DNA of 64,000 bases from Pseudomonas sp. AOB-7 (GCF_003696305.1 NZ_RFFK01000012.1:1-64000), one strand, 5' to 3'; shown: positions 1 through 8,783, numbered from the stretch's first letter. Made by a program: numbers and translations. Notes: a model not told the origin generated them from the sequence alone.

Positions 1-26
1 TCAGCTACAGCCTGCCGCTCTGGTAA
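1..26 (+). CDS. C-terminal end of an upstream gene (partial)
   Basis: One frame reads Ser-Tyr-Ser-Leu-Pro-Leu-Trp and then TAA at 24-26, followed closely by an intrinsic terminator. Alternating hydrophobic residues ending in an aromatic residue resemble the last strand of an outer-membrane beta-barrel, but seven residues cannot establish this. Called mainly because a terminator follows at a natural distance. Confidence 0.4.
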
Positions 27-61
27 GGCTTGCGTGCACAACTGCTCCTCGTGAAGCATTT

Positions 62-86
62 CGGGCCCTGCGGGGCCCGTTTTTTT
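62..86 (+). terminator. Intrinsic terminator of the upstream gene
   Basis: Arms CGGGCCC (62-68) and GGGCCCG (73-79) enclose a TGCG loop and are followed by seven T residues (80-86). This is a textbook Rho-independent terminator that separates the upstream gene from liuR. Confidence 0.9.
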
Positions 87-123
87 ACCGCGGCGCAGCG
101 TACTGGCGTTTCGCCTTCCTGCG

Positions 124-140
124 TTGACGTTAACGTAAAG
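124..140. promoter_or_regulatory. Palindromic operator upstream of liuR
   Basis: TTGACGTTAACGTAAAG contains the perfect palindrome ACGTTAACGT at 127-136, about 60 bases before the liuR start. From memory, LiuR-type regulators in gammaproteobacteria bind ACGT-rich palindromes of this kind, so autoregulation is the likely role. The assignment rests on motif resemblance and position. Confidence 0.65.
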
Positions 141-201
141 ACTTGCTAGCGTGCCGGCCACGCGGCTTCATCCGCGCCGTCTTTTTCAAGGGATAACCGC
201 C

Positions 202-591
202 ATGGCCGCCAAGACCTACAGCATTTCCGAACTGGCCCGTGAGCTGGACGTGACCACGCGGACCATCCGTTTCTACGAGGAGCAGGGCATGCTCTCGCCG
301 ACCCGTCGCGGCCAGGAGCGCATCTACACGGCCAAGGACCGCGTGGCGCTGAAGCTGATCCTGCGCGGCAAGCGCATCGGCTTCTCCCTGGCCGAGTGCA
401 AGAGCCTGATCGAGCTGTACGACCCGCAGGGCGACAACCGCAATCAGCTCAACATCATGCTGGGCAAGATCGCCGAGCGGCGCCTGCAGCTCGAGCAGCA
501 GTTGCTCGATATCCAGCAGATGCAGCTGGAGCTGGACACCGCCGAAGAGCGTTGTCGCGCGGCCTTGCTGGAGATTCCCGAAACGCGTTGA
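202..591 (+). CDS. liuR: MerR-family regulator, LiuR-type (branched-chain catabolism)
   Basis: A 129-residue MerR regulator. The N-terminal winged helix-turn-helix (about residues 6-70) includes the RFYEEQGML and RRGQERIY segments. A C-terminal dimerisation coiled coil (about 78-125) is rich in Gln, Leu and Glu. The family normally represses leucine/isovalerate (liu) genes. ATG 202 is chosen over the GTG at 151 because AAGGGA lies just upstream and MerR homology begins there. No liuABCDE genes follow; the next gene is convergent, so the regulator must act elsewhere or on genes left of the window. Family assignment is strong, LiuR identity good. Confidence 0.85.
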   Translation: MAAKTYSISELARELDVTTRTIRFYEEQGMLSPTRRGQERIYTAKDRVALKLILRGKRIGFSLAECKSLIELYDPQGDNRNQLNIMLGKIAERRLQLEQQLLDIQQMQLELDTAEERCRAALLEIPETR

Positions 592-593
592 GT

Positions 594-1196
594 TCAGTCC
601 CGCAGACTGCCCAGGGCTCCGCGCAACGCGCCCTGCGCCATATCGCGCAGCAGCGCCTGACGGGCCTGGCCACTCAACTGCGGTGCCTCGACCCAGGCCG
701 GCAGCTGGTTGAGCAGGGTGACGATGCCGCCCAGCGCCGCCCGGCAGCTGTCGCCGAGCGGCTGGCCGTGACACTGCTCGACGCTCTCCACCAGCAGTCG
801 TTGATAGCGTGCGCGAAGCGCGCCGATCTGTCGCTGCTGCTCGGCGTTCAGGCAATGGCTCTCGTATTCGGCGAGACGAAAGTGCGCCGCCATGCGCCCG
901 TGCAGCTGCAGGTGCGCCTCGACCAGCGCCTGCAGCCGCGCGTTCGCTGGGGCGGCCTGGCGGCTGACCTGCTGGGCGCCATGCAGCAGTTCCTCGTAGA
1001 GCTCCTCGATCAGCTCGAACAGCAGCGCCTCCTTGCTCTCTATATGGTTGTACAGCGAGCCGGCAGCGATACCCAGATGCTCGGCCAGGTCGCGCATGCT
1101 GACCCGGCTGAACCCGCGGCAGGCGAACAGTTCCAGCGCCTTGAGGCGCGTGTTCTGGTAGCGCGAGGGATCGGTGCGGCGTTGGCTGGCGGGCAT
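594..1196 (-). CDS. TetR-family transcriptional regulator
   Basis: A 200-residue TetR-type repressor. The helix-turn-helix spans about residues 28-56 (VSMRDLAEHLGIAAGSLYNH), followed by an all-helical ligand-binding domain. It is convergent with liuR (stop codons 2 bases apart) and lies 104 bases beyond the valine-module acyl-CoA dehydrogenase on the same strand, behind a hairpin. It could be read through from that operon or be separate. A start 36 bases upstream (1232) is also open, and neither start has a clear ribosome site. The ligand is unknown. Confidence 0.8.
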   Translation of the reverse strand: MPASQRRTDPSRYQNTRLKALELFACRGFSRVSMRDLAEHLGIAAGSLYNHIESKEALLFELIEELYEELLHGAQQVSRQAAPANARLQALVEAHLQLHGRMAAHFRLAEYESHCLNAEQQRQIGALRARYQRLLVESVEQCHGQPLGDSCRAALGGIVTLLNQLPAWVEAPQLSGQARQALLRDMAQGALRGALGSLRD

Positions 1197-1263
1197 GGCG
1201 GCAGGAATGGAGTAGCAGGGGGCGCCAAGCATGGCGCCGCTGATGGTGAAAGCCTAGGTCGGC

Positions 1264-1286
1264 AGCGCTCGGCTTGGCCGAGCGCT
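1264..1286 (-). terminator. Strong hairpin after the valine-module operon
   Basis: A perfect 10-bp stem, AGCGCTCGGC (1264-1273) and GCCGAGCGCT (1277-1286), with a 3-base loop lies 14 bases past the acyl-CoA dehydrogenase stop. There is no T tract on the minus strand, so it may be a weak terminator or a 3' RNA-stabilising structure. Confidence 0.5.
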
Positions 1287-1300
1287 TTGGCCAACGGCCG

Positions 1301-2452
1301 TTACAGGGGGTAGTGCGTCAGCTCGCGGGCGATCAGCAGGCGCTGGATTTCGCTGGAGCCCTCGTAGATCTGAGTGATGCGCGCATCGCGGTAGTACTTC
1401 TCCACCGGGAAGTCCTCCAGGTAGCCGTAGCCGCCATGGATCTGGATGGCCTGGGAGCAGACTTTCTCGGCCATTTCCGAGGCGAACAGCTTGGCCTGCG
1501 AGGCCTCCGACAGGCAGGGCAGGCCGGCGCTCTTCAGTCGCGCGGCATGCAGGATCAGCAGGCGCGCGGCGTTGAGCCGGGTGTGCATGTCGGCCAGCTG
1601 GTTGGCCACGCTCTGGTGCTCGGCGATCGGCTTGCCGAACTGCACCCGCTCGCGCGCATAACCCAGCGCCGCCTCGAAGGCCGCGCGGGCGATGCCCAGG
1701 GCCTGGGCGGCGATGCCGATGCGCCCGCCCTCGAGGTTGGCCAGGGCGATGGCCAGGCCCTTGCCGCGTTCACCGAGCAGGTTTTCTTGCGGGATGCGGC
1801 AGTCCTGCAGGGTCACCGCGCAGGTGTCCGAGGCCTTGATGCCCATCTTGTGCTCGCTGCGTTCGACCACGAAGCCCGGGGTGTCGGTGGGCACCAGAAA
1901 GGCTGACAGGCCTTTCTTGCCCAGCTGCGGGTCGGTGACGGCGAAGACGATGGCCAGCTTGGCGCGCTTGCCATTGCTGACGAACTGCTTGGTCCCGTTG
2001 AGCAGCCAGTGACCGTCCTGCAACACCGCCTGGGTGCGCAGGTTGTGCGCCTCGGAGCCGGCCTGCGGCTCGGTGAGACAGAAGCAGCCGATGGCCTGGC
2101 CGCTGGCCAGCGCCGGCAACCAGGCGTCCTGCTGGGCGGGGTTGCCGTACTTGAGCAGGGGGCCGCAGCCCACCGAGTTGTGGATGCTCATCAGCGCGCC
2201 GAGGGCGCCGTCACCGGCGGAGATTTCCTCCACGGCCAGGGCGTAGGCGACGTAGTCGGTGTAGCTGCCGCCCCATTGCTCCGGCACCACCATGCCGAGC
2301 AGGCCCAGTTCGCCCATCTGCGTCACCACGGTGTCGTCCAACCAGCCGGCTTTTTCCCAGGCCTGGGCGTGCGGCGCCACCTCGCTACGGGCGAAGTCGC
2401 GGGCCATGTCGCGGATCATGCGTTGGTCTTCGGTCAAATCGATATCGTGCAT
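1301..2452 (-). CDS. Acyl-CoA dehydrogenase (isobutyryl-CoA dehydrogenase-like)
   Basis: A 383-residue FAD acyl-CoA dehydrogenase of full family length, forming an alpha,beta-unsaturated acyl-CoA and passing electrons to ETF. The LTEPQAGSEA segment belongs to the FAD/substrate site. The catalytic base is Glu364 in IYEGSSEIQ near the C-terminus, and GGYGYLEDFPVEKYYRDA precedes it. It is the last enzyme of the minus-strand module, 9 bases after the 3-hydroxyisobutyryl-CoA hydrolase gene. That context points to isobutyryl-CoA to methacrylyl-CoA in valine breakdown. 2-Methylbutyryl-CoA or another short branched acyl-CoA is an alternative substrate. Confidence 0.88.
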   Translation of the reverse strand: MHDIDLTEDQRMIRDMARDFARSEVAPHAQAWEKAGWLDDTVVTQMGELGLLGMVVPEQWGGSYTDYVAYALAVEEISAGDGALGALMSIHNSVGCGPLLKYGNPAQQDAWLPALASGQAIGCFCLTEPQAGSEAHNLRTQAVLQDGHWLLNGTKQFVSNGKRAKLAIVFAVTDPQLGKKGLSAFLVPTDTPGFVVERSEHKMGIKASDTCAVTLQDCRIPQENLLGERGKGLAIALANLEGGRIGIAAQALGIARAAFEAALGYARERVQFGKPIAEHQSVANQLADMHTRLNAARLLILHAARLKSAGLPCLSEASQAKLFASEMAEKVCSQAIQIHGGYGYLEDFPVEKYYRDARITQIYEGSSEIQRLLIARELTHYPL

Positions 2453-2461
2453 GTTCTACTC

Positions 2462-3565
2462 CTAGTGGCAGCTGGTGTGCGCGGTGCACCCCAAGGCGGC
2501 GTGGCCGGGGCGGAAGCCGGCGAAGAAGGCCTGCACCCGCGCGGGCGACAGCTCGGCCAGACTCGGTGGGTTCCAGCGCGGCGTCCTGTCCTTGTCGATG
2601 ATCAACGCACGCACGCCTTCCATGAAGTCGCCCTTGGCGAACCACTGGCGATCCAGGTGCAACTCCAGGGCGAAACAGTCGGCCAGGCTCAGATGGCGAC
2701 CGCGGCGCAGCAGCTCCAGGGTCACCGCCATGGCCAACGGCGAGCGGCTGCCCAGCAGCTGCAGGGTCCGCTCGGCCCAGTCGGCGGCATCGGTCTGCCG
2801 TTCGGCGTGCAGCGCCGCAAGGATCGCCGGCAGGTCGGGCGCGGCGAAGCAACGCTCGATGGCCGGGCGCAGTCTAGGCAACTCGGCGTGCGGTAGCTCG
2901 CCGCTGGCCAGCTCGGCGAGCAGGGTGCGCAGGTCGTCGTCGGGCGAGTCGCTCCAGGGCAGTCGATCCAGTGCCGCGTCCAGTTCGGTCAGGCGGTCGC
3001 TGTCGATGCAATGGTCGGCCAGGCCGGTGTAGAGCGCATCGCCGGCGCCGATCTGCACGCCGCTGACGCCCAGGTACAGGCCCAGCTCGCCGGGCAGGCG
3101 CGGCAGGAAGTAGCTACCGCCGACGTCGGGGAAGAAACCGATGCCGACCTCGGGCATGGCCATGCGCGTGCGCTCGGTGACCAGCCGCAGCGAGGCGGCC
3201 TGGGCCAGGCCCATGCCGCCGCCGAGTACGTAGCCGTCGAGCAATGCCAGCACGGGCTTGGGATAGGCGTGCAGGCACTGATCGAGGGCGTACTCCTCTT
3301 CGAGAAAACGCAGGTGCAGGTCGTCGCCGCTGCGTTGGCTGTCATACAGCGCGCGGATGTCGCCGCCGGCGCAGAAGGCCTTGTCGCCGACGCCGCGCAG
3401 CACCACCGCGCGAATCGCCGGGTCCTGCGCCCAGGCGTCCAGCTGCATTTGCAGCTGGCGCACCATGACCAGGGTCAGGGCGTTGAGTCCGGCCGGCCGG
3501 TTGAGCGTCAGGTGGCCGACGCCGTTGCGCACGGCCACCAGGATCTGCGGCTCGGCGCCGCTCAT
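2462..3565 (-). CDS. 3-hydroxyisobutyryl-CoA hydrolase
   Basis: A 367-residue crotonase-fold protein, longer than an ordinary enoyl-CoA hydratase (about 260) and of the length expected for this hydrolase. The oxyanion-hole segments are CAGGDIR (residues 65-71) and GGGMGL (about 115). The hydrolase signature MPEVGIGFFPDVGG and a C-terminal DFMEGVRALIIDKDRTPRW are present. It hydrolyses 3-hydroxyisobutyryl-CoA to free 3-hydroxyisobutyrate, the substrate of the mmsB product encoded just upstream. Its start overlaps the mmsB stop by 4 bases (ATGA), indicating translational coupling. Confidence 0.92.
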   Translation of the reverse strand: MSGAEPQILVAVRNGVGHLTLNRPAGLNALTLVMVRQLQMQLDAWAQDPAIRAVVLRGVGDKAFCAGGDIRALYDSQRSGDDLHLRFLEEEYALDQCLHAYPKPVLALLDGYVLGGGMGLAQAASLRLVTERTRMAMPEVGIGFFPDVGGSYFLPRLPGELGLYLGVSGVQIGAGDALYTGLADHCIDSDRLTELDAALDRLPWSDSPDDDLRTLLAELASGELPHAELPRLRPAIERCFAAPDLPAILAALHAERQTDAADWAERTLQLLGSRSPLAMAVTLELLRRGRHLSLADCFALELHLDRQWFAKGDFMEGVRALIIDKDRTPRWNPPSLAELSPARVQAFFAGFRPGHAALGCTAHTSCH

Positions 3566-4458
3566 GCCGGCTGATCCTGCTGGTACAGCTTGATGATGGC
3601 GGAGAAATCCAGGCCGCCATGACCCTTGAGGCTCAAGCTCTGGTACAACTGCTGCGCTGCGGCGCCGAGCAGCACCGGTTGGCGTGCGTGCCTGGCCGCC
3701 TCGGTAGCCAGGCCCAGGTCCTTGAGCATCAGCTCGGCGCCGAAGCCGCCGCTGTAGCCGCGCGAGGCCGGGGCGTTGTCCAGCACGCCGGGGTAGGGGT
3801 TGTTGATCTCCGAGCTCCAGCAGCGGCCGCTGGAGGTGTTGATGATGCCGGCCAGCACCTTGGCGTCCATGCCCAGCGCCACGCCCAGGGCCATGGCCTC
3901 GGCGACGCCGACCATGGAGATGCCCAGCAGCAGGTTGTTGGCGATCTTCGCCACCTGGCCATTGCCGCTGTCGCCGCAGTGCACCAGGTTCTTGCCCATA
4001 GCAGAAAGAATCGGCCCGGCGCGGTCGAACGCACTTGCCGGACCGCCGACCATAAAGGTCAGAGTGCCGGCCGCGGCGCCGCCGGTGCCGCCGGAGACCG
4101 GCGCATCGAGCATCGGGTTGCCCTGGGTGGCGGCGCGGGCGGCCACCTCGCGGGCGCTGAGCGGGTCGATGGTGGAGCTGTCGATCAACAGCACGCCCTT
4201 GGCGACCTGGGCGAGCAGGCCGTCCTGGCCGAGGTAGACCTGTTTCACCTGGGCGGCGGCCGGGAGCATGGTGACGATCGCCTCGACCGGCGCCTGGGCC
4301 ACGGCTGCCGGCGAGATGGCCGCGCTGGCACCGGCCTCCACCAGGGCCGTAACGGCCTGGGCGCTGGGGTCGTAGACGCTGACGCTATGGCCGGCCTTGA
4401 GCAGGTTGCGGGCCATGGGGCCGCCCATGTTGCCGAGACCGAGAAAACCTATATGCAT
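3562..4458 (-). CDS. mmsB: 3-hydroxyisobutyrate dehydrogenase
   Basis: A 298-residue NAD-dependent beta-hydroxyacid dehydrogenase oxidising 3-hydroxyisobutyrate to methylmalonate semialdehyde. The N-terminus GFLGLGNMGGPMA (4-16) is the dinucleotide-binding motif. DAPVSGG (118-124) is the substrate-binding signature, and the catalytic lysine is Lys171 in GQVAKIANN. The C-terminal GFGAELMLKDLGLA is typical of the family. Start 4458 is chosen because it encodes the GxGxxG motif directly and has GGAG upstream; the frame stays open further upstream only by chance. The preceding gene is enoyl-CoA hydratase, 77 bases away. Confidence 0.95.
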   Translation of the reverse strand: MHIGFLGLGNMGGPMARNLLKAGHSVSVYDPSAQAVTALVEAGASAAISPAAVAQAPVEAIVTMLPAAAQVKQVYLGQDGLLAQVAKGVLLIDSSTIDPLSAREVAARAATQGNPMLDAPVSGGTGGAAAGTLTFMVGGPASAFDRAGPILSAMGKNLVHCGDSGNGQVAKIANNLLLGISMVGVAEAMALGVALGMDAKVLAGIINTSSGRCWSSEINNPYPGVLDNAPASRGYSGGFGAELMLKDLGLATEAARHARQPVLLGAAAQQLYQSLSLKGHGGLDFSAIIKLYQQDQPA

Positions 4459-4500
4459 GATGGAGACTCCGTTGTGAGTGTTCGAGGCGCTGGACCTTTG

Positions 4501-4525
4501 CCCCTCACTCCATGGGGGAGAGGGG
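4501..4525. repeat. Interspersed inverted repeat, CCCTC/GAGGG family
   Basis: CCCCTCACTCC, a 2-base gap, then GGGGGAGAGGGG form an imperfect hairpin in the gap between the enoyl-CoA hydratase gene and mmsB. Related hairpins occur at 44578 and 46294, so this appears to be a dispersed intergenic element. Confidence 0.55.
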
Positions 4526-4535
4526 CGATAGCGGT

Positions 4536-5309
4536 TCAGCGGTGCTGAAAGCGCGGCGGGCGTTTTTCCACGAAGGCTTGCATGCCTTCCTTTTGGTCGT
4601 GGCTGGCGAACAGCGAATGGAACACTCGCCGTTCGAAACGCACGCCTTCGGCCAGGCCGAGTTCCTCGGCGCGGCCCACGCATTCCTTGATCATCATCGC
4701 CGCCGGCAGTGACTTGCCGGCGATGCCAGCGGCTACCGCCAGGGTCTGCTCCAGCAGTTCGGCGGCCGGCAGCACGCGGGCCACCAGGCCGGCGCGTTCG
4801 GCTTCTTCGGCGCTGAGCTGGCGGCCGGTCAGGCACAGCTCCATGGCCTTGGCCTTGCCCAGCGCACGGGTCAGACGCTGGGTGCCGCCGATGCCGGGAA
4901 CTACCCCCAGGCTCAGCTCCGGCAGGCCGAAGCGGGCGGTATCGGCGGCGTAGATGAAGTCGCACATCAGCGCCAGTTCGCAGCCGCCGCCCAGGGCGTA
5001 GCCGGCCACTGCGGCGATCAGCGGCTTGCGCCGGTTGCCGATGCGGTCGGCGGCGGCGAAGAAGTCGTCCAGGTAGATCTGCGGGTAGCCCAGTTCGAGC
5101 ATTTCCTTGATGTCGGCACCGGCGGCGAAGGCCTTGGCCGAGCCGGTGATGACGATGCAACCGATGCCGGCGTCGGCCTCCAGGTGGTCGAGCGCCTGGT
5201 TGAGCTCGGCGATCAGTTGGCTGTTCAGCGCATTGAGTGCCTGCGGGCGGTTGAGGGTGATCAGGGCGACGCGTTCGCGCACCTCGACCAGCAGGGTCTG
5301 GTAATCCAT
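4536..5309 (-). CDS. Enoyl-CoA hydratase (crotonase), valine module
   Basis: A 257-residue crotonase of standard length. It has the oxyanion-hole segments FAAGADIKEM (61-70) and GGGCELAL, and both catalytic glutamates, Glu111 and Glu131 (FGLPELSLG). It hydrates an enoyl-CoA to the 3-hydroxyacyl-CoA. Lying between mmsA and mmsB, it most likely acts on methacrylyl-CoA, giving 3-hydroxyisobutyryl-CoA for the hydrolase encoded two genes downstream. Broad short-chain activity is also possible. It lies 46 bases after mmsA on the same strand. Confidence 0.9.
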   Translation of the reverse strand: MDYQTLLVEVRERVALITLNRPQALNALNSQLIAELNQALDHLEADAGIGCIVITGSAKAFAAGADIKEMLELGYPQIYLDDFFAAADRIGNRRKPLIAAVAGYALGGGCELALMCDFIYAADTARFGLPELSLGVVPGIGGTQRLTRALGKAKAMELCLTGRQLSAEEAERAGLVARVLPAAELLEQTLAVAAGIAGKSLPAAMMIKECVGRAEELGLAEGVRFERRVFHSLFASHDQKEGMQAFVEKRPPRFQHR

Positions 5310-5355
5310 GGAGCTGTCTCCCGACGGGGCCGGCGCGGTGGCCGGCCCGCATGGC

Positions 5356-6864
5356 TTATTTCAGGGTGATGGTGGTGTTGACCGGGCCGCCGACCTCGTC
5401 CTCGTCAAACCAGCGCGAGGTGACGGTCTTGGTCTGGGTGTAGAACTGCACCACCTGCTTGCCGTAGGGACCCAGGTCGCCGAGCTTGGAGGCGCGCGAG
5501 CCGGTGAAGGAGAACAGCGGCACCGGCACCGGGATCGGCACGTTGATGCCTACCTGGCCGACGTCGATCTCTTCCTGGAAGTGCCGGGCGGCGGCGCCGG
5601 AGCGGGTGAACAGGGCGGTGCCGTTGCCGTTGGGGTTGGCGTTGATGACGGCGATGGCCTCGTCCAGGGTCGCGGCGTGCATCACGCACAGCACCGGGCC
5701 GAAGATTTCCTCGCGGTAGATGCTCATGGCGGGGGTGACTCCGGCGAACAGGGTCGGACCGACGAAGTTGCCGTCCTGATAACCCGGCACCTGCGGGTTG
5801 CGGCCATCGAGCAGCAGCTGGGCGCCTTCCTCGATGCCGCGGGCGATCAGGCCGCTGACGCGATCCAGGGCGGCGCAGGAGACCAGCGGGCCGACGTCGG
5901 TGCCGGGCTCGACGCCTGCGCCCACCTTCAACGTCTTGCTCTTTTCTACCAACTCCGGCAGCCAGCCTTGCGCCTCGCCCACCAGGATCACCACCGAAAG
6001 TGCCATGCAGCGCTGGCCGGCGGCGCCGTAGGCCGCGCCGAGCAGGTTGTTGAGGGTCTGCTGCTTGTTCGCATCGGGCAGCACGATGGCGTGGTTCTTA
6101 GCCCCCATCATGCACTGCGCCCGCTTGCCGTTGGCCGTGGCACGGTTGTAGACGTGGGTGCCGACCTGGGTCGAACCGACGAAGGACACCGCCTTGATGT
6201 CCGGGTGATCGCAGAGCAGGTTGACCGCCTCGGCGCCGCCGTGGATCACGTTGAGCACGCCCTTGGGCACGCCGGCCTGCATGGCCAGCTCAGCCAGGCG
6301 CATGGTTACCAGCGGGTCTTGCTCGGACGGTTTGAGGACGAAGGTGTTGCCGGTGGCGATGGCCATGGGGAACATCCACAGCGGGATCATCGCCGGGAAG
6401 TTGAACGGGGTGATGCCGGCGCACACACCCAGCGGCTGGTGCAGGGTGTAGGTGTCGACGCCGCCGGCGACGTTGTTGGCCAACTCGCCCATCTGCAGGT
6501 TGCCGATGTTGGCGGCGTGCTCGACCACCTCCAGGCCGCGGAAAACGTCGCCCTCGGCGTCCGGCAGGGTCTTGCCCTGTTCGGCGGTGAGCAGCGCGGC
6601 CAGCTCCTTCATGTTTTCGCGGATCAGCTGCTGGTACTTGAGGAAGATCCGTGCGCGGGCACCGATCGGGGTCTTGCGCCAGGTCTTGAAGGCCTCGGCG
6701 GCGCAGGCGACTGCGGCGTTCATTTCTTCGGTGGTGGCGAAGGGCACGCGGGCCAGGACTTCCTGGGTGGCCGGGTTGACCACATCGCGCCACTGGCTGG
6801 TCTTGGATTCGACGAGTTCGCCGTTGATCAGCAGCTTGACGCTGGGAACGCTGGAAGAGGTCAT
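5356..6864 (-). CDS. mmsA: Methylmalonate-semialdehyde dehydrogenase (CoA-acylating)
   Basis: A 502-residue aldehyde dehydrogenase of the CoA-acylating class, converting methylmalonate semialdehyde, CoA and NAD+ to propionyl-CoA, CO2 and NADH. The catalytic cysteine is Cys286 in AAGQRCMAL. FVGSTQVGT (228-236) and CMMGAKNHAIV (251-261) replace the usual ELGGKSP region, as expected for this subclass. It stands second in the operon, 97 bases after the acyl-CoA synthetase gene. Together with mmsB and the hydrolase it completes valine degradation to propionyl-CoA. Confidence 0.95.
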   Translation of the reverse strand: MTSSSVPSVKLLINGELVESKTSQWRDVVNPATQEVLARVPFATTEEMNAAVACAAEAFKTWRKTPIGARARIFLKYQQLIRENMKELAALLTAEQGKTLPDAEGDVFRGLEVVEHAANIGNLQMGELANNVAGGVDTYTLHQPLGVCAGITPFNFPAMIPLWMFPMAIATGNTFVLKPSEQDPLVTMRLAELAMQAGVPKGVLNVIHGGAEAVNLLCDHPDIKAVSFVGSTQVGTHVYNRATANGKRAQCMMGAKNHAIVLPDANKQQTLNNLLGAAYGAAGQRCMALSVVILVGEAQGWLPELVEKSKTLKVGAGVEPGTDVGPLVSCAALDRVSGLIARGIEEGAQLLLDGRNPQVPGYQDGNFVGPTLFAGVTPAMSIYREEIFGPVLCVMHAATLDEAIAVINANPNGNGTALFTRSGAAARHFQEEIDVGQVGINVPIPVPVPLFSFTGSRASKLGDLGPYGKQVVQFYTQTKTVTSRWFDEDEVGGPVNTTITLK

Positions 6865-6961
6865 GTTTCGGTCCTATCTGCTTCTTGGGGTCGAGTGAGG
6901 CCCCTCGGCCGGGGCGGCCGAGCGGTCGGGTTTAGGGGGAGGCCGGCGCGCCGGCCCGGAT

Positions 6962-8662
6962 TCAGCCCTTGAGCTGCGGGAAGTCTTCTTCGAAGTATTC
7001 CTGCGCGCCGCGTTCGCCCTGGCGGCGCTGCACCTCCATCTGCCGCAGTTCGACGCGGCGGATCTTGCCGGAGATGGTCTTGGGCAGCTCGCTGACGAAC
7101 TCGATGCGCCGCACCCGCTTGTAGGGCGCCAGGTGCTCGCGGGCGAAGGCAAATATTTGCTCGGCCAGCGCGGCGTCGCCGGTCCGGTCGTGGGCGAGGA
7201 TGACGAAGGCCTTGGGTACCGCCAGGCGCACTGGATCGGGGCTCGGTACCACGGCGACCTCCATCACCGCAGGGTGTTCGATCAGCGCGCTCTCCAGCTC
7301 GAAGGGGCTGATGCGGTAGTCGGACGCCTTGAACACGTCGTCGGCGCGACCGACGAAGGTGATGTAGCCCTCGGCATCGATGGCTGCGGTGTCGCCAGTG
7401 CGGTAATAGCCGCCGCGCATCACCTCGGCGGTCTTCTCCGGGCTGTCCTCGTAGCCGAGCATCAGGCCCAGCGGATGCGGGTCGAGCGGCAGGGCGACCT
7501 CGCCTTCGCTGGCCGGTGCGCCGTCGGGGTCGAGCATGCACACCCGGTAGCCGGGCAGCGGACGGCCCATGGAGCCGGGCTTGAGCGGCTGGCCGGGGGT
7601 GTTGCCGACCAGGGCGGTGGTCTCCGACTGGCCGAAGCCGTCGCGCAGCGGCAGACCCCAGGCCGCCTCGATCTGCTCGATGATCTCGGGGTTGAGCGGC
7701 TCGCCGGCACCGACCAGCTCGCGCAGGCGCAGGCGGCCTTTCAGGCTGGCCAGGTCTTCCTGGATCAGCATGCGCCATACGGTGGGCGGCGCGCACAGGC
7801 TGGTGATGCCGTACTGCTCCAGCACGCCGAGCAGGGCCTTGGCGCTGAACCGCGCGCAGTTGTGGATGAACACGCAGGCGCCGGCGTTCCACGGGGCGAA
7901 GAAGCAGCTCCAGGCGTGCTTGGCCCAGCCGGGGGAGGAGATGTTCAGGTGCAGGTCGCCGGGCTTGAGGCCGATCCAGTACAGGGTCGACAGGTGGCCG
8001 ACCGGGTAGCTCTGGTGGCTGTGCAGCACCATCTTCGGTTTGCTGGTGGTACCGGAGGTGAAGTACAGCAGCAGCGGATCGCTGGCGCGGGTCGGGCCAT
8101 CGGCCTGGAACTCGGCGGGATAGTCGGCGGCGCTGGCGTGGCCGATCCAGCCCTCGACCGCTGCACCGACGCAGATGCGTGTGCAGCCTTCGGCCAGGTT
8201 GGCGAATTTGCCGGTGTGCTCGCTGCCCACCACCAGATGGCGCACGCCGCCGCGCTCGAGGCGGTCGCGCAGGTCGTCGGCGGTGAGCAGGGCGGTGGCC
8301 GGGATCACTACGGCGCCGAGCTTGAAGGCGGCCAGCATGGTCTCCCACAGGGCGATGTGGTTACCCAGCATCAGCAAGATGCGCTCGCCGCGGCGCACGC
8401 CGCGTTCGCGCAGGTGGTTGGCCACGCGGTTGGAGCGCTCGGCCAGTTCGGCGAAGCTGTAGCGCTGCTCGCTGCCGTCCTCCTCGACTATCCACAACGC
8501 CGGCGCCTGGTTGCCCGCGGCCATGGCATCGAAGTAGTCCAGTGCCCAGTTGAATTCGTCGAGCTGCGGCCAGCGGAAGTCGCGCACCGCAGTTTCGTAG
8601 TCGCTGCGGTGGGCCAGCAGGAAATCGCGGGCGGCGAGAAAGGGGAGGCAGTTGCGGTTCAT
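6962..8662 (-). CDS. AMP-forming acyl-CoA synthetase (short/medium or branched acyl)
   Basis: A 566-residue adenylate-forming enzyme. The P-loop-like YFTSGTTSKPK lies at 200-210, SSPGWAKHAWS in mid-protein, then FGQSETT, YRTGD and the C-terminal PKTISGKIRR with catalytic Lys533. The nearest pattern known to me is the medium-chain (ACSM/benzoate CoA ligase-like) branch. It leads the valine-type operon and so probably activates free isobutyrate or a similar acid. Valine itself does not need this step, which hints at an additional acid or amine source. Start 8662 (ATG) is supported by the full N-terminal domain. Confidence 0.88.
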   Translation of the reverse strand: MNRNCLPFLAARDFLLAHRSDYETAVRDFRWPQLDEFNWALDYFDAMAAGNQAPALWIVEEDGSEQRYSFAELAERSNRVANHLRERGVRRGERILLMLGNHIALWETMLAAFKLGAVVIPATALLTADDLRDRLERGGVRHLVVGSEHTGKFANLAEGCTRICVGAAVEGWIGHASAADYPAEFQADGPTRASDPLLLYFTSGTTSKPKMVLHSHQSYPVGHLSTLYWIGLKPGDLHLNISSPGWAKHAWSCFFAPWNAGACVFIHNCARFSAKALLGVLEQYGITSLCAPPTVWRMLIQEDLASLKGRLRLRELVGAGEPLNPEIIEQIEAAWGLPLRDGFGQSETTALVGNTPGQPLKPGSMGRPLPGYRVCMLDPDGAPASEGEVALPLDPHPLGLMLGYEDSPEKTAEVMRGGYYRTGDTAAIDAEGYITFVGRADDVFKASDYRISPFELESALIEHPAVMEVAVVPSPDPVRLAVPKAFVILAHDRTGDAALAEQIFAFAREHLAPYKRVRRIEFVSELPKTISGKIRRVELRQMEVQRRQGERGAQEYFEEDFPQLKG

Positions 8663-8761
8663 GGTTGCGGCCCTGTCTTGTTGTTGTGGGGGTACGGCGC
8701 AAGCAAGCTTGTATCTGGAGTATAGGTAGGCGTTTGCGCCGCCAGAAGACGTAAATAATCC

Positions 8762-8783
8762 GGATCGATATGCATAAATATCG
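8762..8783. promoter_or_regulatory. Inverted repeat in the divergent lysR / acyl-CoA synthetase promoter region
   Basis: CGATAT (8766-8771), 6 bases, then ATATCG (8778-8783) form an inverted repeat in the 262-base divergent gap. The 13-mer GGATCGATATGCA at 8762-8774 recurs exactly at 8917-8929, over the lysR ribosome site and start codon. LysR proteins commonly bind such T/A-rich dyads, so this is a plausible operator pair. No other strong element was seen in the gap. Confidence 0.5.
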
